Positions 37,694 to 49,982 of a DNA stretch of 64,000 nt are shown here, piece by piece. The stretch is taken from NCBI GenBank assembly GCA_964017155.1, contig OZ024862.1, forward strand, positions 41,028,675 to 41,092,674, written 5' to 3'. Positions within the stretch are counted from its first letter, which is position 1, and each line of letters opens with the position of its first letter. Below the pieces are notes generated by a model. That model was given only the letters and a program-made list of their open reading frames with translations, searched no databases and was not told the origin of the DNA. The position numbers and the translations under genes are program-made. Source of the DNA: Oasisia sp. SBJ-2009 (Eukaryota; Annelida; Polychaeta; Sabellida; Siboglinidae).

Positions 37694-37704
37694 GTATATA
37701 TGTA

Positions 37705-37752
<48 letters not shown>

Positions 37753-37832
37753 CACATATCACAGTTATCACATGCATATCAACATGCAGTAATTTTGTTA
37801 AGAGTCACTCTATCCCACTCTAGACACTGTTA
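36616..37832. repeat. Module copy 3: downstream region
   Basis: Collinear with 11862-12490 and 13590-14090 of copy 1, without the hAT-like element found there. It contains a (TA)n tract at 37569-37752. It is interrupted at 37833 by a transposon and resumes at 42398. No gene is seen. Confidence 0.8.
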
Positions 37833-40800
37833 GTCGGGGCGCACGGTGGTCGAAGTGGACACCTCGTGCTATTTTTGGTTGCCCTGTTGTTTTCTAAACT
37901 TCAAACCTTCCTTAATAATAATCCAGAGGGCAACCCTCTGAAATCAGTGTACCTCACTCCGAAAATCGCACTTAAATTCAGACGTATAGGGTGTCGGAAT
38001 GGCCGTTTAGTCACAATTGCAATTTGTTTTTCTCATAGTTTGTTTTGGGCTACAAAGCTAGTTTTTATGGCAAACTATTCGTATTGCAGAGGAGCATAAA
38101 CACAATAAATATCTTATTGAAATGTACATTTTAAGGCAACATATTCTGCAAAATGTTAAAATAAACACTTCCGTTTCGTCATCGACATCATGTAACGTTT
38201 ACCGTAGTTCTCTTAATATATATTCAAAATATATGGTTAATATATCAAGATGATCCCCATTCATTCCTCTGTTGCTATATACCACGACATTGTAAAATGT
38301 ATCAGCACATCACATGTTTTTGAACTAACATATACGTCACCCCTCATTTTGGATTGACGTAATGTTTTGACACAAAATGGGAATAACTAGTAAAATGGGG
38401 CGCCTACAGGATCGATAGGGGGCGGTGATATGCAACTCAGGCATGTGATGTAATCGGGCTAATTACGTGCACGCGCTGTTAGTTTACTTTTTCAGTTTAT
38501 CTTTGAATTATTTAGGCTCCAACTGTTATTCGTGCATAGTCGGGGCGCACGGGGGTCGGAGTGGACACCTCGTGCTATTTTTGGTTGCCCTGTCATTTTC
38601 TAAACTTCAAACCTTCCTTAATAATATTCCGGAGGCCAACCCTCTGAAATCAGTGTACCTCACTCCGAAAATTGCATTTACATTCAGGCCTATGTGGTCT
38701 CTTAATGGCCGCGCTGCATATATTTCTCTTTCCACATTTTCACAGTAAATGTATGACAACAAACTTAAGTGTATCATCAAATAATCAGGAATGACGAGAA
38801 CTAATATGTATGGCAATATCGTATTGATATGTTTATTTATTAGGAAGCCAGGTACAAAACATTGGACAATATATCGAAAAATCAGTTCGGTTTCGCAGTT
38901 GACGTCACACAACAGGAGTTATAATTACCTTAATATGTAATCAAGATATTTATGTAATATATCACGATGATGTACATTCATTTACCTACTGGATTATGCA
39001 AAGCAGTAGTAAAATAGTGCTACATTATACGCAATCACGAGCCGAACATGTACCCCACCCCCTAAGTGTTGCGCAATCGTGGCGTGACGCATATTGGAGT
39101 GGATTTCATTGATTGTATCAATTTCGCGTTTCTTAGTGTAATACTACACTAGTAAAGACAGTCCTGATGCATACGCTACTGCTGGTTATTAATGCAATGT
39201 TTGTTTAAGGCAATATAAAATTATGATAACACGCATTATTCGAAATAAAAACACATCAAGGTGTTACTCAATCACATCTTATACATTGTTCTGAGTCATC
39301 TGTGTCACTCTTGTCATAGCCATTTTTTTCAACAAGAATTCAAACAGGTATTACTCGCCCATATTTGATATCTTTCCCATCGTATGGCCAAGCATCACAA
39401 CACGGCACTTGAAAATTAAACTTCAATTCAGGCCTGAAGGTGTCGGAATGACTGTTAAGTCACAATGGCTAATTATGAAATATTCATGGTTTATTTAATG
39501 AAATTAGCTAGTCTCTGTACCAAAATATATCCGTTATGGTGAGAGGACTACAGACCACAAATATATTATAAAAATGTATATATTTTAAGGCAATGAGAAA
39601 CAAACAATTGAAGAATAACTAGAAAAACATTTCCGTTTTGTCGTCGATTTCATATAAATGTACCATAGTCACCTTATTACATATTCAAGCTATGTAATGA
39701 GTGAACATATCAAAGGTATCCCCATTCATTTCTTGGTTGATTTATACCATACAATTGTAAAATACATTTGAACATCACTTGTTCTAGAATCAACATACAG
39801 TGTATACTTCTCCACCTCATTTTGGTTTGACGTTAGATTTTAACATCATCTCTGGAATAACTTGAATATATAAATACGTTGCGTCTAATAAGTAAATTAA
39901 ATATAACGTATTCTTGTTTTCAAATACATGAGGTATGTTATCATGTTTGAATGACATGTTTTGCAGCGTATCAGTCATTTTAACTTAGTTTGGTGTCTAC
40001 GGTGTTTTACCGACAACAAATACGAAACTAACAAAATAAACACAACGGACACTTATGATTACCAATTATATGGTATGTGACATCACTATATTTGACAATG
40101 TCTAAAAAACGGTAACTTCTCGTCTGCATAAGCTATTTTGATTGTTGAAGATAACAATTTGGTGACGGCAAGGACGAAGAATTTCGCACTGTTATCATCA
40201 TAACGTATTGAATCTTTTTGTTGTCGAGCGCCATACCTTCTCAAATTGAACCACACTACATTTCTTTGTGCGAAAAGCTTAAAGTCAGATTACTTGTAAA
40301 GATGAGTACTGTATATTTGCAACCTATATGTCATCAATAGTTTCAGTTGATGATTGTGGCATGGCAATTTTGCTGTTCGTCATCCATAAAGAAAGTATAG
40401 CTCGGAAGCAACCACTATCAATGTTGGAATGCTTTTTACACAACACTGGCGTCAACAGTGCCAGCCACATGCTTTATATATGGTTTAATGATCCATTCTG
40501 TTCAAATAGATCCGCTTAGATTATGCAGCAAAGCTGGCCAATAAGTTTGGGGTGAAACACACAGTAGTTATGGCTGATCAGGCTTTGCACGATATTTCAT
40601 ATGGGCTACGGGAGCAAGCTTCCACTGATGATGACATTGGCATCTTATTGTCATGTGTGTAGTTTCATCTCACTGTAAACGCTATGGGCGCAGTTGGAAA
40701 AATTATGTGGAGTCTTATCTTTATAGAAACTGGTTTGTGTAAGCAAGGATCGGCTAACAAAGGTTTTGAACACAAATGACTACGGGAGGCACGGGTGCAT

Positions 40801-42397
40801 TTGACAAATGGGAAAATGGGCAATTGGGAAAATTTGGTTTAGTATAATAACATGCTCCCATTTGTTGTTGCTGCTGGTCACCACAACTACATTTATTCGC
40901 TGCCAATGTGCCTAAAGGAAATGAACAACCTGAAGAACCCAGCACCATATGTATATCAGTACTTCAGGAAAGGTCAATATGATGTGCGAAAAAAGCTGAG
41001 TCATTCAAATGTATCACTTCTGACATAGCTCATGGGCATATAAAGCATAGATGTGAAGGAGAGTGCGAGTGGGCTTACATAATTACCCCTGGATGTAAAG
41101 TACGAACCAAGTAGCATTATACAAAGCCTGTGTCATCTGAGGTATCATTCCATTTCAAAGAAGTGATGAACCATCTGCAGTCTAGCAATCCCACGAAGAT
41201 GGAAACTAGGAAATGATCAATCAAGCATGCATAAAAACAGCACATGATCAATCCCGTCACGGTAGACTCCAGCAACATACTAAATATTGCCACGAAACAG
41301 GGAGCCACTATCATGAAAACTCTGGAAACTGGAAAATATTTGCAAAACTGAGCTCCAGAAATATTTGAGAGAAATTATTAGATATCGGTTGGAAGACGGG
41401 TTCCACACATTTGGAACCAGTATCTTTGTCAGTGCCGCCTTTACCAGAATTTTCACAATGGTATACAAGTTACGTGTCGCCGGCAAATGCCCTTGTAATT
41501 GTTCTTGCGCTAAATGCCAAGTGCCGCGTTGTGCTGCTTGCAAGTGACAAACGGAACGATACCAAATGTAGGCGAGTAATACCTGTTCGGACTCTTGTTG
41601 AAAACAATGGCTGTGACAAGAGTGACACAGGTGACTCATAACAATCTTTAAGATGTGATTGAATACCACCTTGGTATGTTTTTATTTTCGAATAATGTTA
41701 TCATAATTTTATGTTGTCTTAACAAACATCGCATTAATAACCAGCAGTAGATTATGCATCAGTACTCTGTCTTTAATAGTGTATATTACCCTAAGGAACG
41801 CGAAAATTATACAATCAATGAAATCTACTCCGATTTGCGTCACGTCACGATTGCGCAACACTTAGGGGGTGGGATAGATGTTTGGCTCGTGATTGCGTAT
41901 ATATAACGTATAGCACTATTTTACTATTGCTTTGCAGTATTCAGTAGGTAATTGAATACACATCATTTTGATATATTACATAAGTATATTGATTACATAT
42001 TAAGGTTAAGGATTAACTCCTTTTGTGTGATGTCAACTGGGAAACCGACCTGATTTATCGTTATTTTGTCCAATGTTTTGTATCTGGCATCTTGAAAAAT
42101 AAACGTATCAAAAATCTATTGCCATAAATAATAGTTCTCGTCATTCCTGATTATTTGATACTACACTTAAATTTGTTGTTATACAGTTACTGTGAAAATG
42201 GGAAAAGAGAAATGTATATAACTGGGCCATTAAGGGCATGGATATAACCGCAATTTTCGGAGTGAGGTACACTGATTTGAGAAGATTGCCCTCTGGAATA
42301 TTGTTCGGGAGGGTTTGATGTTTAATAAAATACACGAAAACCAAAAATAGCACGAGGTGTCCACTACCTCCAAAATTTGGACCCGTGCGCCCCGACT
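37833..42397. mobile_element. 4.6-kb foldback transposon, ends TAGTCGGGGCGCAC, TSD TGT
   Basis: The left end TAGTCGGGGCGCACGG and the right end (CCCGTGCGCCCCGACTA) are inverted. The empty site in copy 1 (GACACTGTAAGTTCTTTTG near 14079) gives a 3-bp TGT duplication. A second start, TAGTCGGGGCGCACGGG, lies at about 38537. From there to about 39375 the sequence is the inverse of about 41560-42397 (for example CCTAAGTGTTGCGCAATCG and CGATTGCGCAACACTTAGG). The first 650 bp (37833-38480) match 39395-39870 in direct orientation. The element is therefore two nested or fused relatives. The interior carries a decayed protein gene. The superfamily is not assigned. Confidence 0.82.
40516..41026 (+). pseudogene. 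Decayed transposon-associated protein of unknown function
   Basis: Three segments in order read LDYAAKLANKFGVKHTVVMA with DQALHDISYGLREQ (40516-40662), NAMGAVGKIMWS (about 40678-40715) and MLPFVVAAGHHNYIYSLPM with NPAPYVYQYFRKGQYDVRKK (40852-41026). Stops and shifts separate them. The pattern 'FDQ.L..KA', 'G.FH....IG.IM', 'AAGHHNY.KSL..YL..M..L....P.VY..F..G.HVVRR' recurs in large uncharacterised proteins that I associate with repeats in mollusc, cnidarian and other invertebrate genomes. No function is established to my knowledge. A Cys-rich open stretch at 41462-41546 (CPCNCSCAKCQVPRCAAC) may be its C-terminal tail. Confidence 0.5.
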
Positions 42398-43174
42398 ATG
42401 TAAGTTCTTTTGCTTGAACAGACGCCAATAGTTGAATAGTTCTTTTAATAACATTGTATTGTATTTTAAACAGGGTATCCTTATTCAAAGCTTTATTTTC
42501 AAATTAATCATGAGAGAGTCAATACAGCTCAGAAATGCACAGCCTAATTATTTTCCAAGCAATTAATGATGGCTCAAAGCCTAGGTGCTGCCACCTCACG
42601 GAGTCTGGGAAATTGAGACTAGCACTGTTATGATTCTATGTTGATCTCGCTTAAGCTGATAGTCGTTACGAAGGAAAGCGCCTATGGGTTTATTGTATAA
42701 ATCAATATTCCGAGGTTTGTTATGCGTCCGCATTATTAATAATATGTCACTAATATGAAATAGTAATGATGCGTTCACTAGTTTACATTGTCGAATGGTG
42801 AGCGATAATATGGTCCCACACTAAACCACCGTCAACCACGAACGAACAGCCCAGCCAGACCGGTGCGTGGACCAAACCCCATCCGTACAACAATCGGATG
42901 ATTCGGCCCAAAACATTGGGCCGAATCGCCCGTTTCTGCAATCGTTGAACTTCGGCCTCTGCTGGGTAACTCGCTTGAATAGTTGAAAACGCCTTTATTA
43001 TGACATGTTTGTTGTAAAAAAACATTAATACACACATACGTACGCACGTACGTACGCACGTACGTACGCACGCACGTACGTACGCACGTACGTACGCACG
43101 TACGTACGCACGTACGCACGCACGTACGTACGCACGTACGTACGCACGTACGTACGTACATGGTCTACATACAT
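42398..43174. repeat. Module copy 3: downstream and spacer sequence resumed
   Basis: Continues from 37832 (TGTAAGTTCTTTTGCTTGAA) and is collinear with 14080-14600 and 52375-52930. It includes the palindromic GGATGATTCGGCCCAA ... TTGGGCCGAATC near 42896. An ACGT microsatellite ends it. Confidence 0.8.
43031..43160. repeat. (ACGT)n/(ACGC)n microsatellite
   Basis: About 130 bp of CGTACGTACGCA units. A shorter CGTACGTA tract lies at the matching place in copy 4 (52933-52995). Confidence 0.95.
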
Positions 43175-44998
43175 CAGGGTTGGGTTCAAATACATATTTG
43201 AATTCCAAAAATGGGTGTATTTGTATTTGAATATATTTTAAAAAGAATTATAGTCGCAATGCCCCACTGCCTGAATGCCCCACGACCGGAATGCCCCAAA
43301 CCTAGTCGCAATGCCCCAACCGCGAAGTCGCAATGCCCCACTTTTGGTCGGAATGCCCCAGTGATTTTATTATTATCATAACATGTTAAAACATTACATT
43401 TTATTATTGTCAAACTTATGTATGTAATATATAATACAATAATAGACATTACAACATTACATAAGCAAATGTATAATGAATAAAAAATACGTTTCGTTGA
43501 TTATCTGTACATTATTGAAAGTATAAATGAATTTATGTTTTGTCTCCGTATATTTCTCCGTATATGTTTCATCTTTGTGCGATTTGTCAAACCTATCATG
43601 AAAATTAATATCGATTACAACAAATAGTATTTATAGTATTCACCTTTTTCCCGACTTTATCCCAACCACTACTAATCCCTGTAATTGAAACACTGCGATG
43701 GAACGGAAAAAAAATAACCGGAGCAGTGTGAACGTTGCGGGCTTACTTTATCCCTCTTTCTTTTCACCTGTCACCCACTAATACCATTTCTATATATCCC
43801 TTTAATTGTATATATGTTGATTTAATAAAAGTAATTGTCACTTTTCGATTCACTTTTGTTTTCAATATATATATATATAAGATATATATATATATATATA
43901 CCAAGCAAGTACAACTGGAACGCATTCAATAATGTAACAAAAAAGATGTTACTATTATATAAAATGTTATATATATATATATATATTGCCGGACGAAACA
44001 AGTACAACTGGAACGCATTCAATAATGAAATAATAAAGATATTAGTATTATATAAAATGTTTTATATATACATACATATATATAAATATATATATATATA
44101 TTGCCGCACGAAACAAGTACAACTGGAGCGCATTCAATAATGTAACAAAAAGATGTTAGTATTATATAAAATATGTTATATATATATACATATATATATC
44201 TAGCCGCAAGAAACAAGTGCAAATGGAACGCATTCAGTAATCTAACAATTATTTTTAGTATTATATAAAAATATATATATAAACGACTACCAAGAAAGTG
44301 GGGCATTCCGTCCAAAAGTGGGGCATTGCGACTTCGCGGTTGGGGCATTGCGACTTTGAGATTGGGGCATTGCGACTGGGGCATTCAGGCAGTGGGGCAT
44401 TCCGACCACATTCCTTTAAAAAGTATTTGCAGATACAATGAAATACACTTACAAATTTCCATTTTATCAACAAAAGGTGAAGCACTGGCTGACATAAACT
44501 GGCTCTGGAGTCTATGCAGAATGTGTTTACACCTGTGGTATGGTCAACTGAGGGCAGACAGCACTGAGAAAATTGGCCTACAGTCAAGCTGGTCAAACAT
44601 TATAATTAGCATCAATGAAAGTCAGTGAAGATTATCTATAGCCATAAAAGCAGGTATTCACAGGAAAGGTGCTTCAAAGAATCCTGCTGTGTAAACATCC
44701 TGGACTAAGACAAAGGAACCCAGGTTTCCTCCAGTGCAGGTGAAAAGCTACCCACTAGTTACAGTAATACAGATAAGGACAGTCTAGTAAACCTGCAATC
44801 AAGCCAAATATAAAATTGCACCCACTTGTGGTACACGTAAACTATAATGGAAACAGTCCTCGTATTTGAATAAAATAAAAAATGGCAGTGTATTTGTATT
44901 GAATTTTTTTTTAATTGAAATCTAGAAAAGCAATATTTTTGATTTGGCTGAGTTGCATTTGTATTTGATCGCAAAATGTGTATTTGGATCCAACCATG
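43175..44998. mobile_element. hAT-like element hosting a nested transposon
   Basis: Ends are CAGGGTTGGGTTCAAATAC and GTATTTGGATCCAACCATG, an inverted pair. The interior is rich in GTATTTG/CAAATAC. The same element sits at the matching place in copy 4 (about 53060-56741), so it inserted before that duplication. In this copy it contains the tandem-motif-end element 43246-44414 and a block (44470-44760) also found at 29448-29740. Confidence 0.7.
43246..44414. mobile_element. 1.17-kb MULE-like element with AATGCCCCA-array ends, 9-bp TSD
   Basis: Each end is an inverted array of about six AATGCCCCA motifs spaced about 15-20 bp apart, many in the form GTCG(C/G)AATGCCCCA (43253-43366 and inverse 44294-44406). 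The flanking 9-bp repeat TTTAAAAAG is at 43237-43245 and 44415-44423. The centre holds four AT-rich tandem units beginning CAAGTACAACTGGAACGCAT (near 43906, 44001, 44115, 44213). A 9-bp duplication fits Mutator-like elements. No transposase. Confidence 0.8.
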
Positions 44999-45735
44999 AT
45001 ATACCTACCTACCGACCTACCTAGTACCTACTCACCCACCCATCTACCTACAAGATAAATTTAATTATTTAAATCCATCTTGAGTCTAGTATCTATGATG
45101 GGAAAACTCCTATAATGAGGGTTTTGTCTGAGGTGGTTTTGTCCAGAGGGAGTTTTGTCCCAGATTCTTAACCCGTACAAAGAGAGTGGGCCGAATCGGC
45201 CGTCCTTAGATTTCCGCTGAAATGTCTGACATGGCATGGCACCCCTGCATTTGAAAAAAAATGGGCCAAATCATCCGTCTGAGTTGGCCGAATCCATTTT
45301 GGACAAGTTCATTGGGGACAGGCCTAGACATTAAACTTTTTTGTCCACTGGCCCAAGGGATCAGTAGATTTAAAAGTTACTTACCCACCCAAAAAGTTAC
45401 TGGCCCGAATGTTGTGAACAAAATATGCTGGTATCAAGGTGTCTTTTGCTTTAGAAGATCATGAAGACTCTCCGAAGCCCGAACTGGCCCGAAAGCATTA
45501 AATCACGTGTCGGGCCAGTGCCAATGTTGAGCCCTGGGGGACCAGGGCTGGGGTCAATTAAAGCAATTCCAATTGCCGCTCAAATTCCATGCAATTCAAT
45601 TCCAATTCAATTTTGTTTCAGTTCCATCTATGATCATTCGTTTAATGCAGCGTGTCATGTATGATGTATTTATATAATGTATTCAGTGACATTTTATTGC
45701 ATGAAAATAATTTTAATCCAGGCATCACTGCATAA
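44999..45735. repeat. Module copy 3: spacer
   Basis: Collinear with 29800-30515 and 56746-57150 (ATAATGAGGGTTTTGTCTG, GACAAGTTCATTGGGGACAG). It starts with CCTACCTACC repeats. No gene. Confidence 0.75.
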
Positions 45736-46429
45736 TAGGGCCCGTAAGTGAGTCACGATACATGGCGAGACTCCGCGCGATTGGAGCTGATTTGGGGACT
45801 GGTCATTAGAATAATACTCGATGGATGACAGTTGTAGCTTCTGACTGATGAATATTAGGAAAATCAGGACATAAATATCTTGTGTTATACCTTTCTTATC
45901 GTAAATGTCCAATTTAATATTGAGTTTACCACACTATCATAAACATAGCGATTTATGTAGTGCAGATAATAGACACTCCCCAAAAATGTAAGCCATATGT
46001 GTTTTTATACGGGTTTTGCATTTTACATAGCTGTACGTTGTGGTTTCGATAAGCACTTATATCTGACAAGTTGTCTAAATGCACATAATCATAACACATG
46101 TATGCATTTGCCTCAAACAGGTTGTACTGTGCGGAAAATGACACTTTTCTGTATTAGTCAAGATCGCCAAACACAAGTACAAGCCAGCGTTGCCATGGCA
46201 ACCATCATTAAAATCGATTAAAATTCATGATTTCCGTGAGCATTGTCACTGGGAAAGTGTTCAACTGCTTCTGCTTGTAATAATCATTCAGACAGTGTAA
46301 CTGAAATAATTAAACTGGAACAGTTCGATTATTACAACCAAAAACAAAGCGAAGTCCTATACATTAACATGGAGAATATGGACTAACTGCCCCCAGCCTC
46401 GTTTTCGCGCGCGAGACTTACACGCCCTA
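45736..46429. mobile_element. 694-bp insertion with AGGGC-type ends
   Basis: Present between spacer and upstream region here but absent in copy 3 (CACTGCATAATTAAAATATC near 30506). Ends read TAGGGCCCGTAAGT and ACTTACACGCCCTA. Both sides are rich in CGCGCG/GAGACT. The target duplication is AT or none, which cannot be separated. No coding region is recognised. Confidence 0.65.
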
Positions 46430-48512
46430 TTAAAATGTCTGAGTCTCTAATGAGTTTACTCTCTTTCTGGCATCAACTACAGTGTACTTAGCAATTACCA
46501 TCATTGCAGTTACTGGTTACAATGTACAACCCTCTTCAGTCTTCACTGGGCTTATGTTTGCATTGGCATTCTTTGGACCATAACTGGTTACAATGGAATG
46601 TTTGGAGGTATCCTGGCTTCTTTAGCTTTAGCCCTATAAAAAACCCTAATTAATTAATTACGTATAGCGTAGTAAGAGTGCAGCGCAAACAATTATACGC
46701 ATTTACTCATCTATAATTCTTTTCGTGAATGGGTTCTTCATTCAAACATAATATCTCCAACACCACTAAAGACGTTGCTCTAATTTGTTCAACATATTAC
46801 AAATTAGCTAAAGAATGATGGAACGATTTTGTGTTTAAATGGTTCAGTGTGTATAAAAAAAGTTTGTTTCTTTTTTGTAATATCTATTTACCTCAGAATA
46901 TGCCTTCTTGTGTTTTCTTTGACTGTTGTTAATTTCTTATCCCTACTATGTATAGTTAAAGTTTTATCATGTTTGAAAATTGAGCCCCTTCCAACTGTCA
47001 CAGCAGCCATATTGTCAGGTAATTTGCATAATTTTTGCAAATAAATAATTGTCTACACATGTGCTATTTTACGTTTCATTATTTAACTTAATGACATTAT
47101 TATATGGTGTTAAAAATAGTTCAAAAGGTATCCTGCTAACTTAATCAATAAAATCTTAACAATAAATTTCCTATTTACCAACGATTTCCAGTGGACATTG
47201 TTAGCACCAATGTTGGTAACACACATGTAACTTAGAATCAATGCTGCACCCACAGCACAAATACATCACAATGGTGCCAATGGTGCCAAAGGGCCACTGG
47301 GTGCAAATGAAGCAATTTGTTGGCTCTTTGAAGTTTTGCTTGTAAAAACATGTCTGCATGACTGGAAAAGAGTGAGAAAAGAAATTTTATTTTTAAGCTG
47401 TGATCGGGACACATTGATGCAAATGCTGCAAATGTTTCGTCAGGTGTTTATAAAGATGCCATGTTTTTATTCATATGTTTTACTGACTGCATATACATAA
47501 ATAGTTGTAGGTTTGTTGCCTTCGTACATTGCAGCATGATGTGTAGTTTGTTAAACATCCACCCACATCAATTGTATTTGTTGATAACAAAGACAACTAC
47601 TTTATGTGGTCGTAGGTCAACATTTAAAGTGAGTTTTGATTAATAAAAGGAATATTCACCCAAATCAAATTGTATTTACTATATCAACCTTTACTGTATT
47701 TTAGAGACAAATAACTTCAAAATCAGTACTGTAGTCATTATAGATATAACGATATTAATTTTTATGCTACAATACAAATGTCCAAACTAGGTTCCACAAA
47801 GCCTCTATAAAATGACTACTGCATTGCCTCAAATAGATAATATCTGGTAGATTCACTAACTTCTGTTGTTGTTTCAGGCAAACGTGACAACTGTCGAAAA
47901 GTGTTCGCATCAGCAGTGCCTGCAATGAAGTGACAAAGTTGTAAAAGACCTCCCACATTGATGGTAACAAGTGTCACGCCCTGTGGCCCAACAAAATGGA
48001 GAACATCAAGTCACATTGTTGAATGACCACATCGTTTTTGACCTTGAGAAGAAGAGAAAACTTGTGATTGTCACTTTTGGAAATAATTATTTTCATAACT
48101 AAAGACCGGCTCATTCAAGTATGGAAACCAATCAGGCGTGATTAAAATATTCTCTGAAATATGGAACAGCACCTGCAAGACAGTCTTCACAGAGTTCAGT
48201 TTAATGGTGTGTGTGCATGCTGAAATTTGAGGGAAACCATTTAAGTGTGCCGCTTGTGGAAACGTTTTAGAAAAGGTGATGTCTTAAAGCCTGCATTTTG
48301 ACATTAACATTGGTGAGAAACTTCAAATTGGCGCCTACAGTTCACATGTCTCACTGAATATAATACAGTTGTGTGCAGTGCTCTCTCGGTTGTGACACAA
48401 CGTTATATGCAGTGGAGATTTCAACTTTGAAGAGACAAGTGCGCGTCAAATTGTGGTAAAAACCAGTAAGTGTGGTGAATGTAAACAAGTTAGCAGCAGA
48501 AGTGTTTTCAAT
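46430..48512 (+). repeat. Module copy 4: conserved upstream region
   Basis: Homologous to 6905-9195 and 15105-17747 with the same landmarks. A 67-codon minus-strand frame at 47767-47970 is almost identical to those at 16413 and 17014. The region probably includes the promoter of the gene at 48513. No TATA box can be assigned with confidence. Confidence 0.75.
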
Positions 48513-49982
48513 ATGGCTGTGAATGTGAATACTCGTACCACTGAGAAACGTTTCAAATGTGATACCTGTGGTGCACAATTCCCACGTAGTGCGGATTTGA
48601 AGGTCCAAGACCATATCCACACTGGGGATAAACCATACAAATGTGATACCTGTGGTGCACAATTCCCACGTAGTGCGGATTTGAAGGTCCAAGACCATAT
48701 CCACACTGGGGATAAACCATACAAATGTGATACCTGTGGTGCACAATTCTCACAACGTGGTAGTTTGAAGGTTCATGTCCGTATCCACACAGGGGATAAA
48801 CCATACAAATGTGATACCTGTGGTGCACAATTCTCACAACGTGGTAGTTTGAAGGTTCATGTCCGTATCCACACAGGGGATAAACCATACAAATGTGATA
48901 CCTGTGGTGCACAGTTCTCACATAGTGATAGTTTGAAGTCACATATTCGTATTCACACAGGGGATAAACCATACAAATGTTATACCTGTGGTGCTCAATT
49001 CTCACAAAATGGTGTTTTGAAGAGACATATCCGTGTACACACAGGGGATAAACCATTCAAATGTGATACCTGTGGTGCTCAATTCTCACAAAATGGTGTT
49101 TTGAAAAATCATATCCGTGTCCACACTGGAGATAAACCATACAAATGTGATACCTGTGGTGCACAATTCTCAGGGATTGGTAGTTTGAAGAGACATGTCC
49201 GTCTCCACACTGGAGATAAACCATACAAATGTGATACCTGTGGTGCACAATTCTCAGGGATTGGTAGTTTGAAGAGACATGTCCGTGTCCACACTGGAGA
49301 TAAACCATACAAATGTGATACCTGTGGTGCACAATTCTCAGAGGGTGGTAGTTTGAAGAGACATGTCCGTGTCCACACTGGAGATAAACCATACAAATGT
49401 GATACCTGTGGTGCACAATTCTCACATAATTATAATTTGAAGGCCCATATCCATATCCACACAGGGGATAAACCATACAAATGTGATACCTGTGGTGCAC
49501 AATTCTCAGTGAGTAGTAAGTTGAAGAATCATGTCCGTGTCCACACTGGAGATAAACCATACAAATGTGATATCTGTGGTGCACAATTCTCAGAGAGGGG
49601 TAGTTTGAAGAGACATGTCCGTGTCCACACTGGGGATAAACCATACAAATGTGATACATGTGGTGCACAATTCTCACGTAGTGGGAGTTTGAACGTCCAT
49701 ATCCGTATCCACACTGGGGATAACCATATAAATGTGATACCTGTGGTGCACAGTTCTCATGTAGCAGGAATTTCAATGTCCATGTCCATATCCACACATG
49801 GGGATAAACCATTCAGATGTGATACCTGTGGTGCACAATTCTCACAAAGGGGTAATTTGAAGAGACATGTCCGTGTCCACACTGGGGATAAACCATACAA
49901 ATGTGAAACCTGTGGTGCACAATTCTCAGAGGGTGGTGTTTTGAAGAGACATGTCTGTGTCCACACTGGGGATAAACCATAA
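48513..49982 (+). CDS. C2H2 zinc-finger protein, copy 4 (longest intact frame)
   Basis: It encodes 489 residues from the first in-frame ATG (AATATGGCTGTGAAT). After a short leader come fourteen finger units, one unit read out of frame, and two more fingers. The first two units (PRSAD, identical to each other) carry Gln in place of the first zinc-binding His (LKVQDHIH), so they should not fold normally. Several fingers are adjacent twins: QRGS/QRGS, QNGV/QNGV, GIGS/GIGS. Others are HSDS, EGGS, HNYN, VSSK, ERGS, RSGS, then QRGN and EGGV. The leader finger CGKGFLNNLNLTLHV of copies 1 and 2 is missing. A one-base loss near 49722 and a one-base gain near 49799 scramble one finger but keep the frame. 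It ends where TAC became TAA. Presumed role is DNA binding; no effector domain. Confidence 0.8.
   Translation: MAVNVNTRTTEKRFKCDTCGAQFPRSADLKVQDHIHTGDKPYKCDTCGAQFPRSADLKVQDHIHTGDKPYKCDTCGAQFSQRGSLKVHVRIHTGDKPYKCDTCGAQFSQRGSLKVHVRIHTGDKPYKCDTCGAQFSHSDSLKSHIRIHTGDKPYKCYTCGAQFSQNGVLKRHIRVHTGDKPFKCDTCGAQFSQNGVLKNHIRVHTGDKPYKCDTCGAQFSGIGSLKRHVRLHTGDKPYKCDTCGAQFSGIGSLKRHVRVHTGDKPYKCDTCGAQFSEGGSLKRHVRVHTGDKPYKCDTCGAQFSHNYNLKAHIHIHTGDKPYKCDTCGAQFSVSSKLKNHVRVHTGDKPYKCDICGAQFSERGSLKRHVRVHTGDKPYKCDTCGAQFSRSGSLNVHIRIHTGDNHINVIPVVHSSHVAGISMSMSISTHGDKPFRCDTCGAQFSQRGNLKRHVRVHTGDKPYKCETCGAQFSEGGVLKRHVCVHTGDKP

Noticed and set aside
43031..43160. ACGT repeat array as a possible CRISPR-like or regulatory array
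   Set aside because: Simple microsatellite in an animal genome, with no spacers or consistent repeat-spacer pattern.
43253..43366. Spaced AATGCCCCA motifs considered as a CRISPR array or a tandem operator
   Set aside because: The inverted array at the other end and the flanking 9-bp duplication point to transposon termini.
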